A program made the position numbers and the translations under genes. A stretch of 64,000 nt of DNA, taken from positions 41,997,166 through 42,061,165 of the forward strand of contig CM029609.1 in NCBI GenBank assembly GCA_017311315.1, in the 5' to 3' direction. Shown here piece by piece: positions 1-11,074 of this stretch. The number at the start of each line of letters is the position of its first letter. Position 1 is the first letter of the stretch. The notes under the pieces are model-generated. The model was not told where the DNA came from. It ran no database searches and saw only the letters and a list, made by a program, of their open reading frames with translations. The stretch is from Dendrocalamus latiflorus. Lineage: Eukaryota; Streptophyta; Magnoliopsida; Poales; Poaceae.

Positions 1-1843
1 CCTCACGGCCGCGCGCGAAGCGGGCCGAAGGCCGATCAGCCTGCTCGGCTCTGCGCTGGAAAAACGACCAGGCCGCACTGTACGGTTGCGCCGAGCCCAA
101 CACTATTCTCTGAGAGATAATTTAGAAAAATCCCAAAAAATATAGAAAATTCCAAAAATCCCAAAAATATATCATTTTGATCATATCGACACCGTGAATT
201 CATTTTTGACCTCCGTTCTACGAAATTCATCTCCAAATAAATTCAAACCCCTCCATTTGAATTTTATGCATTTTATTCCTTTTTAAATTAGATTATTTTC
301 CCTAACTTGATTAGATTCAAGTGTGGATTTATATTGTTATTTTATGTGTTTGTGCTAGCTTCCCACTTCTCTAAGGTGACAGTCCAAGGTTCAGAACTGA
401 GCACCGAAGTTTATGAGCTTGTTGAAGTGTCAGAGCAGCAAGGTAAGTTGCAAGTTTTTTATCACATTAAATCCCATGCAATTTTTACATTATTTAATTA
501 CATTATTTCCATTATTGATAATTGTGAAATGTTAATTGAATAAAATCAATGTTTAGAATGACATGATAATTAGTTAAATCCTACCACTGATAAATGCCCT
601 ATTTAATTTGTGGACACATTCACCTTGACAGCCTTAGTAATAATTAAAATATTGTATAAATATTTGTAGATCATCTCATTCAAAATTTTGTACTACTAAG
701 TGACTTGGCTGTCGGCCGGTAGGGTTTGAAAACTAGTCCTAGGGTAAGGCTGTACTGTGGAAAGCCACGAGATGACCTCCGTCCACGGCCTTACCCTAGG
801 GTGGAGGCTGGCTTGGAATGGTGGTAGTGCTGTTGAGCACAGTTGGGGTTGTGGTTGATGCCTCAGGTGAAAATTTAAAAAATGAGAACCTTATACTAAG
901 TAAAAGACACAGTGAATGCTCAACCACAAGAGTTGACTTGTCAACCCTGATTTAGTAACTGCTCAATTCAAATGAACCTCTACAGGAAGTTGGTGTTTGA
1001 TAATAGGGAGTTAGGTATGCAGAATGGTAAAACCATACCTAACAACGAAAGAGGTCACTTAGAGAGGACAGAAGAGTTTAGGGTTAGATGTGAACCGTGT
1101 CTGAGTGATTCTATCGGGTAGAGACTATATAAAAAACTGAGCAGTGAAACGACCTGGTCTTCTTAACTCTGTCGCGGGAGTTAAGAAATCGTGTGGGTAA
1201 GCTGAGCAACTCTGCAGAGTGAGACTAATGGTATTCGAATACGTCATGCTTCCGGTTAATGAAGTTGTGTTAATTGGGTGATTTCAGCAACGAGGCATAA
1301 GTAGATTTGTAATGTTGTTAAATTGGGTAATGGTAAATTCTAACTGTTAAAGGAAAACCCCATGATCTTAAGGAGAACTATTTTGAATTCATTTGTCTAC
1401 AAATAAAATTGCATCCACCTAATGTAATAAAATCAGTATATTCCCACCCTTGAATATCCTTGCAAGTAGTAAATTAGGGTTTACCCTTGTAACTTATTGG
1501 GTACAGTTGTACTCATAACTTGCTAAACAATAATAGAAGACCAATGGAATCAAGAAGCCCCAATCGAAGACGAGGTTCCTGAAGAACCTTTCTTCTCTGA
1601 GGATGAGTGGTTTTAGGTCTCAGCTGCGCTCAGGCCGCTTGGGAGTTTTTGTGATGTAAGATAGTTTTGGGCTTGCACGCCTGCTATGAAAACTGTTTGT
1701 TAAACCGTTTGTTATAATAAAAGTTGGATCTTTTGCTATAAGCTTGTGCTGTTGTGGTGCGCACTCATGTTCAATACTCCGCAACTGTTCATTATTGGAT
1801 AGTTGCAGGGAATACTAGCGCCTTCAGAAATGGGGGCATTACA
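1..1843. mobile_element. Partial LTR of a Ty3-like family (family X), cut by the window edge
   Basis: Non-coding, AT-rich DNA whose reverse complement starts TGTAATGCCCCC at 1843. That reverse complement is clearly related over several hundred bases to the solo LTR at 59276-62039. Shared stretches include the ATGCAATTTTATTTGTA segment, the GTATTCGAATACCATTAGT segment (here near 1230-1270 on the opposite strand) and the CTCTGCAGAG palindrome near 1212. The left end lies outside the window, so it cannot be told whether this is a solo LTR or one LTR of a full element. No primer-binding site follows 1843. A GT-type splice-donor-like CAAGGTAAGT lies near 441, which hints that the sense strand is +. 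The short ORFs here look like chance. Confidence 0.6.
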
Positions 1844-2689
1844 GCTTCTTAGTTCTGCTATATGAAGACAATGATAGGTGGGGCCGGCACCCGCAGGCCA
1901 GCCACTCAAGCAAGATTGGAACATGCTTACGAGCATTGCCAATTTTCCATGGCCATAAATCTCATGGACACTGAACGCTGAGTTATGGTAACTTATATTT
2001 AGTTTTTTAAGATTTGAAAGGATGTACTATAAAATGTTATAGATAAATTATATTAGAATCATGACTCATACTCCTATTTAGATTATAATTTCTACTCTAA
2101 ATTGGAGAAGGGCTAGGAGACACCATATAAACTATAAGGTGACCATAAAGAAGCTAAGGATCCGAGAGTTCTAAACGATTTGAGATTGTTGTAAGTGAGC
2201 GGCAATCTCTTATGCTCTTTTGAGATTTTGTTTAAGAAATTTGTGATCTGCTTCGTCAATCTTTTCTCTTTGTTATGATTACTTTAATGTTGTTATTTTA
2301 GTTCTCTCTACGAGATTTATTTTTTGCACGTTCATATGGTATCTCATAAATTCTGATGTGATTTAAAAACTGCTATGTATAAAAAGAGATATCAGAGTGT
2401 AACACTGATAGTGATCAATATCCATGCCGTAAGATTTGGGGCTTGTACAATGGTTTGGACGTTGATGTTACAGTCCACAGTTTTGGCCTTGGCTGATTTT
2501 GGCGTAGCTTTTGAGTTCGTTCACACATATTCCATTTTCCTTGGAGCCAAGCACCAACCTATTTTTCCAGCTACAACTACATTGAATTTATCTCAAACCG
2601 ATCCTACAAACTATTTGAGAAACTAGTCATCAATCCATGCATCGTTCGGGCTATATGGTTTGCATCACCCGCATAGCATGCTACTTTCC

Positions 2690-3412
2690 AAAATTTGGAC
2701 CTTTTATCTCTAGAATTAACGTGAGGATAACTTACAGAACTAGTGTGTGTGTGTGTATAAGGTCGCTCGATCTCGACTCTCTTGCATCCCTGTAGGAAAT
2801 AGACACGATTCCACACCAATGCTGACACGATCGTCCTTGGTTGAGAATTGTCTTTCAGAATCTTCTGCTAACTAAAACGCCCACTCATCAAATCAGAGAC
2901 ACTTCGGTCGTGCATGCAATGTCCATTGAGTCCGTTATGAAACGAATAGTTCATAATTTAATGCATGCAGATCAAGCTGAATCCTTTCATTCCGTTCATT
3001 AATCTGGTGAATCAATCGGAGAACCTTCCGATTTGAACTTATTAAGTATTAGTCCAGGAGAGCCTTCCGATTTGAACTCATTTAAGTATTAGTCCATGAT
3101 ATTACGTACATGTATCTATCACAGCCATTATAACTCGTACACATAAGAAGATCGACGGTTTACATCTTTTTGTTTTTGTCCGATTAATCTAAGAATTCCT
3201 AGATTTTTTTATTTTCCCCTGAATTAATGTGAGAATTTTTAACTTTTACCTCTAGAATTAATGCGGGATACCTGCAGGAGTCTCCGATTAGTATATATAA
3301 AAATATAAATAGATAAGTTGGCTTAATCTGGACTCGCTTTCAGCCATATCGGAAATAGACACATTCCACACCGATGCTGACACGTCCTTGGTTGAGAATT
3401 GTCTTTCTACAA
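2690..3412. repeat. Direct duplication of a ~175-bp block in the receptor-kinase upstream region
   Basis: The block around 2690-2860 is repeated at about 3235-3412 with substitutions. Both copies contain CTCTAGAATTAA, then an ATAAG..TCG/TGG segment, then GGAAATAGACAC, then CTGACACG, then CCTTGGTTGAGAATTGTC. A further match, AACTAAAACGCCCACTCATC at about 2871, reappears as CTAAAACGTGCACTCATC near 3701. This suggests that the second copy was split by the roughly 290-bp A-rich segment between 3412 and 3700. Confidence 0.7.
3021..3096. repeat. Two-copy tandem repeat, 39-bp period
   Basis: The segment with CCTTCCGATTTGAACT followed by AAGTATTAGTCCA occurs at 3021-3055 and again at 3060-3096 with two or three differences. 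It is non-coding. Confidence 0.85.
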
Positions 3413-4400
3413 CGTCCCGCTGAGCTTGGCTTATATAAATTGATTTGTGTCTTCTTTTTTTTTTACTATAGCTAGCTTATATTACATTATAGCTGCTGAT
3501 GTTTTTACTGACATAATTAAATTTAAAAAATTAAAATTAGAAAAAATAAATTAGCCTATCATAAACAATACAAATGAATACGGGAACAAAGAAAAAACAA
3601 AAAGACCAAAAAAAACCTAAAAAGCTAGAAAAGAACAAAATTAATAAATAGTGAACTAGAATTCAAAAGCTAAAAGTTAAAGCCGAAACGAGTGGAGCGG
3701 CTAAAACGTGCACTCATCAAATCACTTGGACGTTGGAACAATTCAACAGTTACCCCTCGGCTGCAAGCTACGGATACCGATACGGGAATATCACAAAAAT
3801 AGACACATATGTCTTCTCTTCATTCGATTGAAATGCGAATCAAATCCTTGAAGCCATTTCACTCGAGAGAAAGCCCAGATTGTCTCAATTTTACTTTCAT
3901 GCTAGAGTTAACTTACGAAGACAACAAGTAGCAAAGGTACAGTGCATGATGAAAGTATCTTGTCGGGTCAGAAGCAAGGCCACGCGATTCTGAACTCTGA
4001 AGGCGCGCCAATTAATTCAGAGTTTCAGACGGGGGCACGCATGAATCACGCGAGCCTTCAGCAAGAAGAGACGGTGAATATAATCTGCGCTGTCTGCCGA
4101 AAACAGGCGACAGGTATGTAAAGAACACAAGACTTTGCGATGGAACAGAATCAAGAACATTGGACGAGGGAAGTTACAGTATTAACTATCCTTTTGTGCC
4201 GTATCTGGCAAATCAATAAAAACCGAGATATTCCAAGTGACTGCCTTGTATTAGTTCAGACGATGGTTATCTCTTACAAGCTGCTAGTCTTGAATCCTAA
4301 TCAGATCAGGAAACACAAATTAGTGCTCAATGACACATTGTTCCCATCAGAGCATCTTTCAGTACACTAGTGGCAATCTGGTAAATTTATCCTCGAAGAC

Positions 4401-4436
4401 TTGACTGCTTTTTTGGTCTTCCATCTGCTTATAAGA
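4401..4436 (+). promoter_or_regulatory. Putative core promoter of the receptor kinase: W-box and TATA-like site
   Basis: TTGACT at 4401-4406 matches the WRKY-binding W-box core TTGAC(C/T), and CTTATAAGA at 4428-4436 is a TATA-like sequence 57-65 bases before the start codon. Both are short motifs that occur by chance. The TATA-like site is supported mainly by its position, and would imply a very short 5' leader. Confidence 0.4.
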
Positions 4437-4492
4437 AACCTGTCTGGTTAAGGTCACTCAGCATTTCTGAACATCCAAGAAGACACAAAATA

Positions 4493-7400
4493 ATGGCTCA
4501 AATGGCTATCTACAATCATCTTCTCCACCACCTCTTCCTCCTACTATTACTCACCTCCAATTCCAGCTCCCAATCGACGACGAAGCCAAACGCCGTCGAG
4601 CTTGGCACACTCCTAACCATCAAGAGAGAATGGGGCAACCCAGCTGCACTCAGCTCATGGAGCACCAGTAACTGGACTGGTGTTACCTGCGACAATAGTG
4701 GCAAAGTCACTGCCCTCTCCTTCCAAAAGTTCCAAATAGCCAAACCAATCCCAGCCTCCATTTGCAGCCTCAAGAACCTGACGTACCTAGACCTCTCTTA
4801 CAACAACCTCACCGGAGAGTTCCCCACGGCGCTCTACGGCTGCTCAGCCTTGCAGTTCCTCGACCTGTCCAACAATGACTTCGCCGTCAGCCTCCCCGGT
4901 GACGTCAACAAACTGTCCTCGGAGATGCAGCACCTCAACCTGTCAAGCAATGGTTTCATCGGCACCGTGCCGTCGGCGATTGGGGGATTTCCCAAGCTCA
5001 AGTCGCTGCTTCTGGACACTAATCGCTTCAACGGGAGCTACCCGGCCGCGGCCATCAGCGGCCTGGTGGGGCTCGAGACGCTGACGCTGGCGACCAATCC
5101 GTTCGTGCCGGGCCCTGTCCCTGATGAGTTCGGCAAGCTGACAAAGCTGACGTACCTATGGATGTCGGGGATGAACCTGACCGGTGGAATCCCCAACAGG
5201 CTGTCGGCACTCACGGAGCTCACGCTGTTGGACTTGTCACAGAACAAGTTGGAGGGCACAATCCCTGAGTGGGTATGGAAGCTTCAGAAGCTCGAGAACC
5301 TATACCTCTTCGCGAACAAGTTCACCGGCGGGATCGGGCCGGACGTAACCGCCGCCAACATGCAGCAGCTCGACCTGGCCATGAACAAGCTCACTGGACC
5401 GATACCGGACACCATCGGCAACATGAAGAGCTTGACTTTGCTGCACTTGTACTACAACAACATCACCGGGCCAATCCCGGGGAGCGTCGGGCAGCTCCCG
5501 AATCTATCCGACATCCGTCTGTTCGACAACAGGCTCTCCGGCCCCCTCCCGCCGGAGCTTGGGAAGAACTCGATGTTGGGCAATTTAGAAGTGTCCAACA
5601 ACCTCCTCTCCGGCGAGCTGCCAGAGACACTCTGCTCCAACAAGAAGCTCTACGACCTCGTGGTGTTCAACAACAGCTTCTCGGGCCAGTTACCGGCGAG
5701 CCTCAGGGAGTGCGACACGCTGAACAACATCATGGCGTACAACAACAACTTCACCGGGGAGTTCCCGGAGAAGATATGGTCGACGTTTCCCAATCTGACC
5801 ACCGTCATGATACAGAGCAATGACTTCACTGGCACTCTGCCGAGTGAGATATCCTCTGGCATCTCAAAGATTGAGATGGGGAGCAATAGGTTCTCCGGCT
5901 CCGTCCCAGCTTCTGCTTCCGGGCTGAAGAGTTTCAAGGCAGAGAACAACCAGTTCTCCGGTGTGCTACCGGCAGACATGTCGGTGCTCGGCAGCCTCAA
6001 TGAAATGGACCTCGCCGGGAACCGGATTTCCGGCTCGATTCCACTCTCCATCCAAGCGTTGGAAAGGCTCAATTACCTCAACCTTAGCAGCAACCAGATA
6101 TCCGGCGCGATCCCGTCGGCGATCGGGTCGCTGCTAGCGCTCAACATCCTTGACCTCTCCAACAACGCACTCACCGGTGACATTCCGCCGGAATTCAGCA
6201 ACCTCCATCTCAGCTTTCTTAACCTCTCCTCTAACCAACTCGCCGGCGAAGTCCCCGAGTCGTTGCAGAGCCCGGCGTACGAGGGGAGCTTTCTCAGAAA
6301 CCGTGACCTTTGCGCCACGGTGAACCTGAACGTGAACCTTCCGGCATGCCGTTACGGCGGCCATGGCAAGCTCTCGACGAGCTTAATTGTCCTCTTCTCC
6401 GTGCTCGCCGGTATCGCCCTTTTTGGCATAGTCGCCATCGGGTGTCTCATCGTCCGGCGGCAGAAGCACCGGCAAGACCTGACCATGTGGAAGATCACGG
6501 CGTTCCGAGCTCTGGACTTCTCGGAGTGTGACATAGTCTGCCAGCTCCGCGACGAGAACGTGATTGGCAGCGGCGGCTCCGGCAAGGTGTACCGCATCCC
6601 CCTGCGCGGCAAAGGCGGCGCCGGCATGGAAGTGGCCGTGAAGAGACTGTGGAGCACCAGCAAGTCGGACGCGAAGCTCAACAAGGAGTTCGATTCGGAG
6701 GTGAAGATCCTCGGCAACATCCGGCACAACAACATCGTGAACCTCCTCTGCTGCATCTCCAGCGAGGAGACGAAGTTGCTCGTCTACGAGTACGTTGAGA
6801 ACGGCAGCCTCGACCGGCAGCTGCACCACCGGGAGCGCGCCGGCGCTCTGGCGCCGCTGGACTGGCCGACGCGTCTGACCATCGCGATCGACGCGGCGAG
6901 GGGCCTCAGCTACATGCACCACGAGTGCGCGCAGCCGATCATGCACCGGGACGTCAAGTCGAGCAACATCCTACTCGACCCGGGCTTCCACGCCAAGATC
7001 GCCGACTTTGGGCTTGCCCGGATCCTCGTCAAGTCCGGCGAACCCGAGTCGGTGTCCACCATCGGCGGCACCTTCGGCTACATGGCTCCAGGTAAGTCAC
7101 AAGCCAAGAATTCTTCAAGTCTCAAGCTTAAAAATGGCACCTTCATCTGCTGCCAAACTTAGAGAATATTTTGCACACATGGTTTGGTTGCAGAGTATGG
7201 GTACAGGGCTAAGGTGAACGAGAAGGTGGACGTGTTCAGCTTCGGCGTGGTGCTGCTAGAGCTCGTCACCGGCCGGGTGGCAAACGACGGAGGCGCGGAG
7301 TGCTGCCTGGCGGAATGGGCGTGGCGGCGGTACAAGGAGGGCGGCCCGCTGTATGACGCCGTGGACGAGGACATCCAGGACAGGGCCTTCTTGGACGACG

Positions 7401-7663
7401 TTGTGGCGGTGTTCATGCTCGGGGTGATCTGCACCGGTGATGACCCGATGACACGGCCGTCGATGAAGGAGGTGTTGGACCAGCTGCTCCGGTATGACCG
7501 CACATCCAGCATGGCTAGCGCGTGCCGGGATGAGTACACCCATGGTGCGCCACCGCTTTCCGAGGTGAAGAAAGGTGGCCAGGGGAAGAGCTCGTTGGGC
7601 ACCGGAGTAGTGTGGGGAAGCGACGAGGAGGACAGCAGCAACTTTGTGGCGCATCCAGTTTAA
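4493..7663 (+). CDS. LRR receptor-like kinase, HAESA/HSL1-like (LRR class XI), two exons
   Basis: Plasma-membrane receptor kinase of 1022 residues, encoded by join(4493-7091, 7194-7663). A signal peptide (residues about 1-27, LLLLL core) is followed by an LRR N-terminal cap ending WTGVTC and about 20 plant-type LRRs (LxxLxLxxNxLxGxIP). A cysteine pair (DLCA...LPAC), one membrane span (about 627-652) and a cytoplasmic kinase follow. Kinase motifs are complete: glycine loop GSGGSGKVY (about 691), VAVK lysine (about 716), MHRDVKSSN (HRD about 818-820), DFG (about 838) and, only after splicing, MAPEYGYR. Splicing GT at 7092 and AG at 7193 (phase 1) restores the APE motif, the usual intron site in this class. 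It is therefore an RD kinase and looks active. Class members perceive secreted peptides, but the ligand cannot be read from sequence. The ATG sits in a good context (AATAATGGC). A broken relative lies at 49487-62108. Confidence 0.93.
7092..7193 (+). other. Intron of the receptor kinase (102 bp, phase 1)
   Basis: The donor is CCAG|GTAAGT and the acceptor is TTGCAG|AGTATG. Removing it joins MAP to EYGYR and completes the activation segment. If the intron is retained, translation stops at a TAG at 7160-7162, giving an 889-residue product that lacks the kinase C-lobe. Confidence 0.92.
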
Positions 7664-8685
7664 TAATTAGAGGGTTACAACATCACGGTATGACACCAGA
7701 AAGCATTCGGACGGCATACCTCCCTTGCGCCGCCCCTCCCCTCCCATCCCCCTCTCTTCTCCTACTCCAACGTCGGCTGTCGCCCTCCTCTCCCTCTCTC
7801 TTCTCCGTGCCTGCCGCCCTCCCCACCTTCTTCTCCAGCGCCGACCGTAGCTCCGCGCTTCTCCTCCGCCTCCCCCCGCCCCCTCCTCTACCACCGGCAG
7901 CAGACAGCGACCCCACAGCCTCACCACGCCTTCCTCTCCCCCTCCCCTACCATCCCCACCCCACCCAACCTAAAATTCACCACGCCGTCACCTCACCACG
8001 CCGCCCACCGCCCTCCGCCGCCACCCGACACCCTCCATCATCACCCACCGCCTCCCCAGTCTCCCTCTACGTCTGGGGGCAGCGGTGAACCCGTCCGGGA
8101 AAGACGGTGGCAGTGCCCCCCCCCCCCCTTCATTGGAGACGAAGCTATACCATCGAATCGCAACAAAATGGTATGCCATTTTCTATATTTTCTGTAAAAA
8201 TTAAAAGATACCTATACATTGGGTATGACTCGCATAGCAAGGTTAAAGGAAGAGGTTGTGTCCAAGGATGCGGGAGTGCGAGCATAAACAAATCTTTATA
8301 ATCAGAGTATAAATTTATACCATCGACTTTTGTAATTCTAATCGTGACAAAGAAACTCCTTATATTGATGTAACCGTCATGATTTGGCTATTGCAATATA
8401 TGTATCGCCAAACCTTGTAAATAAATTCTTGTGTCACTTGTGTACTTTCTGTGATCTTATTTTTCTTACACTCTACCGTCGGTTCCAACATACAAAAAAA
8501 ACATGTATTGCACTTGTCTGACAGGCTGAGGAATTTACTATGACGAAAGAATTTCCATATGGATGATTACACTCGTGTACTTTATGACTGCGGAGCTGAA
8601 GAAACTCTTCATCACTGGCTATTCATTCTCTCAAGCCTTATTTGGTTATATTGAAGCCCGCTTTAAGCAACTTCATTCCCATTAA
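7664..8685. other. Receptor-kinase downstream region with a pyrimidine-rich block, no gene supported
   Basis: The 3' untranslated region presumably starts at 7664, but no polyadenylation site can be fixed. 7735-8095 is a C/T-rich, low-complexity, GC-rich stretch. It allows proline-rich frames on + and arginine-rich frames on -, which I treat as artefacts. A run of 13 C lies at 8116-8128. 8130-8685 is AT-rich with no coding signal. The GC-rich block could be a captured gene 5' end, but no terminal inverted repeats were found around it. Confidence 0.5.
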
Positions 8686-8751
8686 GGCCTCATTTGGGTG
8701 GGCCATGATCGGGTCGAATGCCGGTCCATCCACATGTACCTAAATGAGACC
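8686..8751. mobile_element. Tiny Harbinger/Tourist-like MITE remnant with TAA target duplication
   Basis: The left end GGCCTCATTTGGG (8686-8698) and the right end CCTAAATGAGACC (8739-8751) are imperfect inverted repeats (11 of 13 positions). They are flanked by TAA at 8683-8685 and TAA at 8752-8754. GGC/GGT-type ends with a 3-bp TWA duplication are the signature of PIF/Harbinger (Tourist) elements. At 66 bp it is shorter than usual MITEs, so it is either an internal deletion product or a chance inverted repeat. Confidence 0.5.
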
Positions 8752-8869
8752 TAAAGCATCCATTCTCTATAGCGTGATAGGGAATCAATTTGCCATTTAC
8801 ATAGTAGTGAATCAGCATGGATTGATCTCTGAAAACTAGCTCTGATGATTTCTTTCAGGAGCTATAGCC

Positions 8870-9700
8870 CACACTATGCCATTGGGATGAAGTTTCAACG
8901 GTATAGCAATTTCACAAAGTTTTATGGAGTTTCAATTGCACAAAAGTTTTAAGAAGGTTTCAGCTTTCAAGTGTGATGTTTTAAGTAGGCTTCAACGTGT
9001 TTTGTAGAGTTTAAAAAACTAAAAACATTATGTTTTAGATAGTTTTAAAGGTTTCATACTTCAAATTTGATGTTTCAAGCAGCTTTCAGAGAGTTTCAAA
9101 GGTTTCAAAATTTGAAATGTTGGAATGGTACAGGATAGTTTCAAAAATTGGAACTTATTCTTCGAAGAAGTTTCATGCTACAAGATTGAAACTTCAAGTT
9201 TCAAAACTAAAAGTTGACATTTCAATGTGAGTCTCAATAGGCTTCACCAAATTTTAAGTCAACTTCAATGTTTCAACTCAAGTTTCATGCAAGTTCCAAG
9301 CAAAAACTCTATGTTTCAAATTGAAGTTTCAAGTTTCAAATCTGAAACTTGACATTTAAAATGTGAGTTTCAATAGGTTTCACTAAATTTAAAGCCAATT
9401 TCAAAGTTTTAGCTCAAGCATCATGCAAGCTCTAGGCAAAACTCTAGGTTTCAAACCGAAGTTTCATGTTTCAAATCTGAAACTATGACATTTGAAATGT
9501 GAGTTTTAATAGGTCTCAACCATGTTTTGAGCAGTTTCATGCAAAAGAATTAGTGAATTTTGGTTAGGTTTCATTTTTTTTTGAGGGATTCAACACATGT
9601 TCATTCAGAGAAGGGGCGACTAGTTTCAAAAGAATTTCAATGAACTAGTTTCAGAATAATATCAACAAGTTTCATAAAAATGGATAAAACTTGGAATTTT
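8870..9700. repeat. TTTCAA-rich array with a 136-bp tandem period
   Basis: The whole stretch is dense in GTTTCAA / CAAGTTTCAAA words. From about 9190 to 9560 a longer unit is visible. The segment GACATTT..AATGTGAGT..CAATAGG recurs at 9215, 9351 and 9487, exactly 136 bases apart, with the intervening TTTCATGCAAG and CTCTA(G/T)GTTTCAAA segments also repeated. There are about 2.5 clear copies, flanked by more degenerate ones. There is no coding potential. Confidence 0.8.
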
Positions 9701-9920
9701 GTGGGGGATGGGATCCAAGCATAAAAAAATGCAAAATTTTCAATCTAAAATCAAACAATGACTAGATCTGGAACCGTAGGAGCGAGGCACCAAGGAGCCA
9801 TCAAGGAACTCCTGACACATCCATTGGCCACCGCACCCGCTCTCCTTCCTATGGGCCACTGAGCTTTTAGCTATGGCACTGATCTTCGTTGCAACCATGG
9901 GTGGACACAACGTAGCTCAA

Positions 9921-9984
9921 GGGTGTTCAGCTGAACACCCAAATTTTTTCGTGTAATACCTAATATTTAGTAGGTATATTACAC
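9921..9984. other. Perfect 20-bp palindrome next to a second imperfect inverted repeat
   Basis: GGGTGTTCAG (9921-9930) is followed directly by its exact reverse complement CTGAACACCC (9931-9940). Ten bases later, GTGTAATACCTA at 9951 pairs with TAGGTATATTACAC ending at 9984, with a two-base bulge. Both could form hairpins in RNA or cruciforms in DNA. Function unknown; they may mark an end of a decayed element. Confidence 0.7.
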
Positions 9985-10160
9985 ATATATACTAATAACT
10001 AGACAAAATATTTCATATTTCTACCCCCTCAATTGATTTCAACCCACTCCTACACCTCCCCTCTCCAATTCACCTAATATTGCATGGCCTAACAACCTAT
10101 CTATCCCCTCATCAGACTAACCCATTGGCCCATCTATAGATCCCTCAAACCTTAACCTAT
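9985..10160. other. Short AT/CT-rich spacer
   Basis: Nothing recognisable. A CCCCTC-rich stretch precedes the presumed left end of copia element A at about 10161. Confidence 0.4.
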
Positions 10161-11070
10161 CCCCTCCCCCCTGAAAGCATCTAGGCCTTTAAAAATAATT
10201 TTGGTAATTAATGACGATAATGATCAAAGGGACTAACTTGTTAATTGAAATGATTAAAAGATTTAGCCTTGGAGTTTGATGATGTCATGGAAAAGGCATG
10301 GAAAAGTGATCAAAGAGTGAAGTGGACAAGATAAAGCTCAAGGCAAAGGTAAATTGTAGTCTAAGGACATCTTTATAGCCTTTCTACCGGTCTTGTGTTT
10401 AGATGAAAAGACAGGGTTTGTAGAATAGTGTCGTACTATAAACAGGGGTCATGGCTAATAGCTTGAAGTTTAACTTGTGCCATTTTGATGAATTAAGTGT
10501 TCATGCATGCATTTGAATTTTATGTTGGAACTCTCTCTGATTTTTCTTGAAAAACTGGTATGATCACAAGTCTTTGACAGTAGTACCATTGCATTATTAC
10601 TACCGGCCACTACATGCTGGTAGCTTATTTTCAAAGAGGTACTCTTTGGCATTCCTTGAAATGGTACTATCGCATGTGTTGCACGTTAGTACCGCAGAGC
10701 AGTATGACCGCATGCTGTTGGCAGTACTACCGGATTTTGATAGTACTGAAATTTAGTTGATGGTAGCTAATTTTCATAAAGCTATGTTTTGGAACATTTT
10801 GTCTCCTCTGAAAATCAAAACTACCACAGCTGGGGCATGATACTACTACATGATCTGTACTACCGAACTGTGATGGCGGTACTATCGATATTTGAAGTAA
10901 TGTCTAGTTTCTGTATATTTAATGAATTTCAAATAGCCACTGAATAGTGGGTGCGGTAGTACTGGCCACTACATGATGGTAGTACCATAAATCCCCATTT
11001 TATAGGATTTCAACCCAATGGTCATCCTGGTGGTGGAGGCTATAAATACTCTCCCACTAGCAGCAAGTGA
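10161..11070 (+). mobile_element. Probable U3/LTR part of copia element A, with GGTAGTACC-type motif repeats
   Basis: TGAAAGCATCTAGGCC at about 10161 resembles the start of SIRE/Opie-type copia LTRs. From 10560 to 10990 the decamer family GGTAGTACC / GGTACTACC (both strands) recurs more than ten times. A TATA-like CTATAAATACTC lies at about 11039-11050. The pol fragment starts only some 25 bases further on, so the rest of the LTR, the primer-binding site, gag and protease must have been deleted. The same motif recurs in the 3' flank (19500-20070), which ties both sides to one element. Confidence 0.5.
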
Positions 11071-11074
11071 GCTC

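Larger units (their letters stand above)
1844..4400. other. Upstream spacer of the receptor kinase, no gene seen
   Basis: No ORF here resembles a known protein. The longest reading frames (83 and 76 codons) have no recognisable domain. The region contains a duplicated block (2690-2860 and 3235-3412), a short GT run near 2743, a 39-bp tandem duplication (3021-3096) and an A-rich stretch at about 3440-3700. It probably includes distal promoter sequence of the gene at 4493, but no specific element beyond those listed separately can be supported. Confidence 0.6.

Noticed and set aside
5269..5823. 184-codon ORF in the +1 frame of the receptor kinase, and the antisense ORFs under it
   Set aside because: Shadows of a strong coding exon with GC-rich third positions.
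7612..8088. Proline/serine-rich 158-codon ORF downstream of the kinase
   Set aside because: It arises from a C/T-rich low-complexity tract, overlaps the kinase exon in another frame and has no domain.
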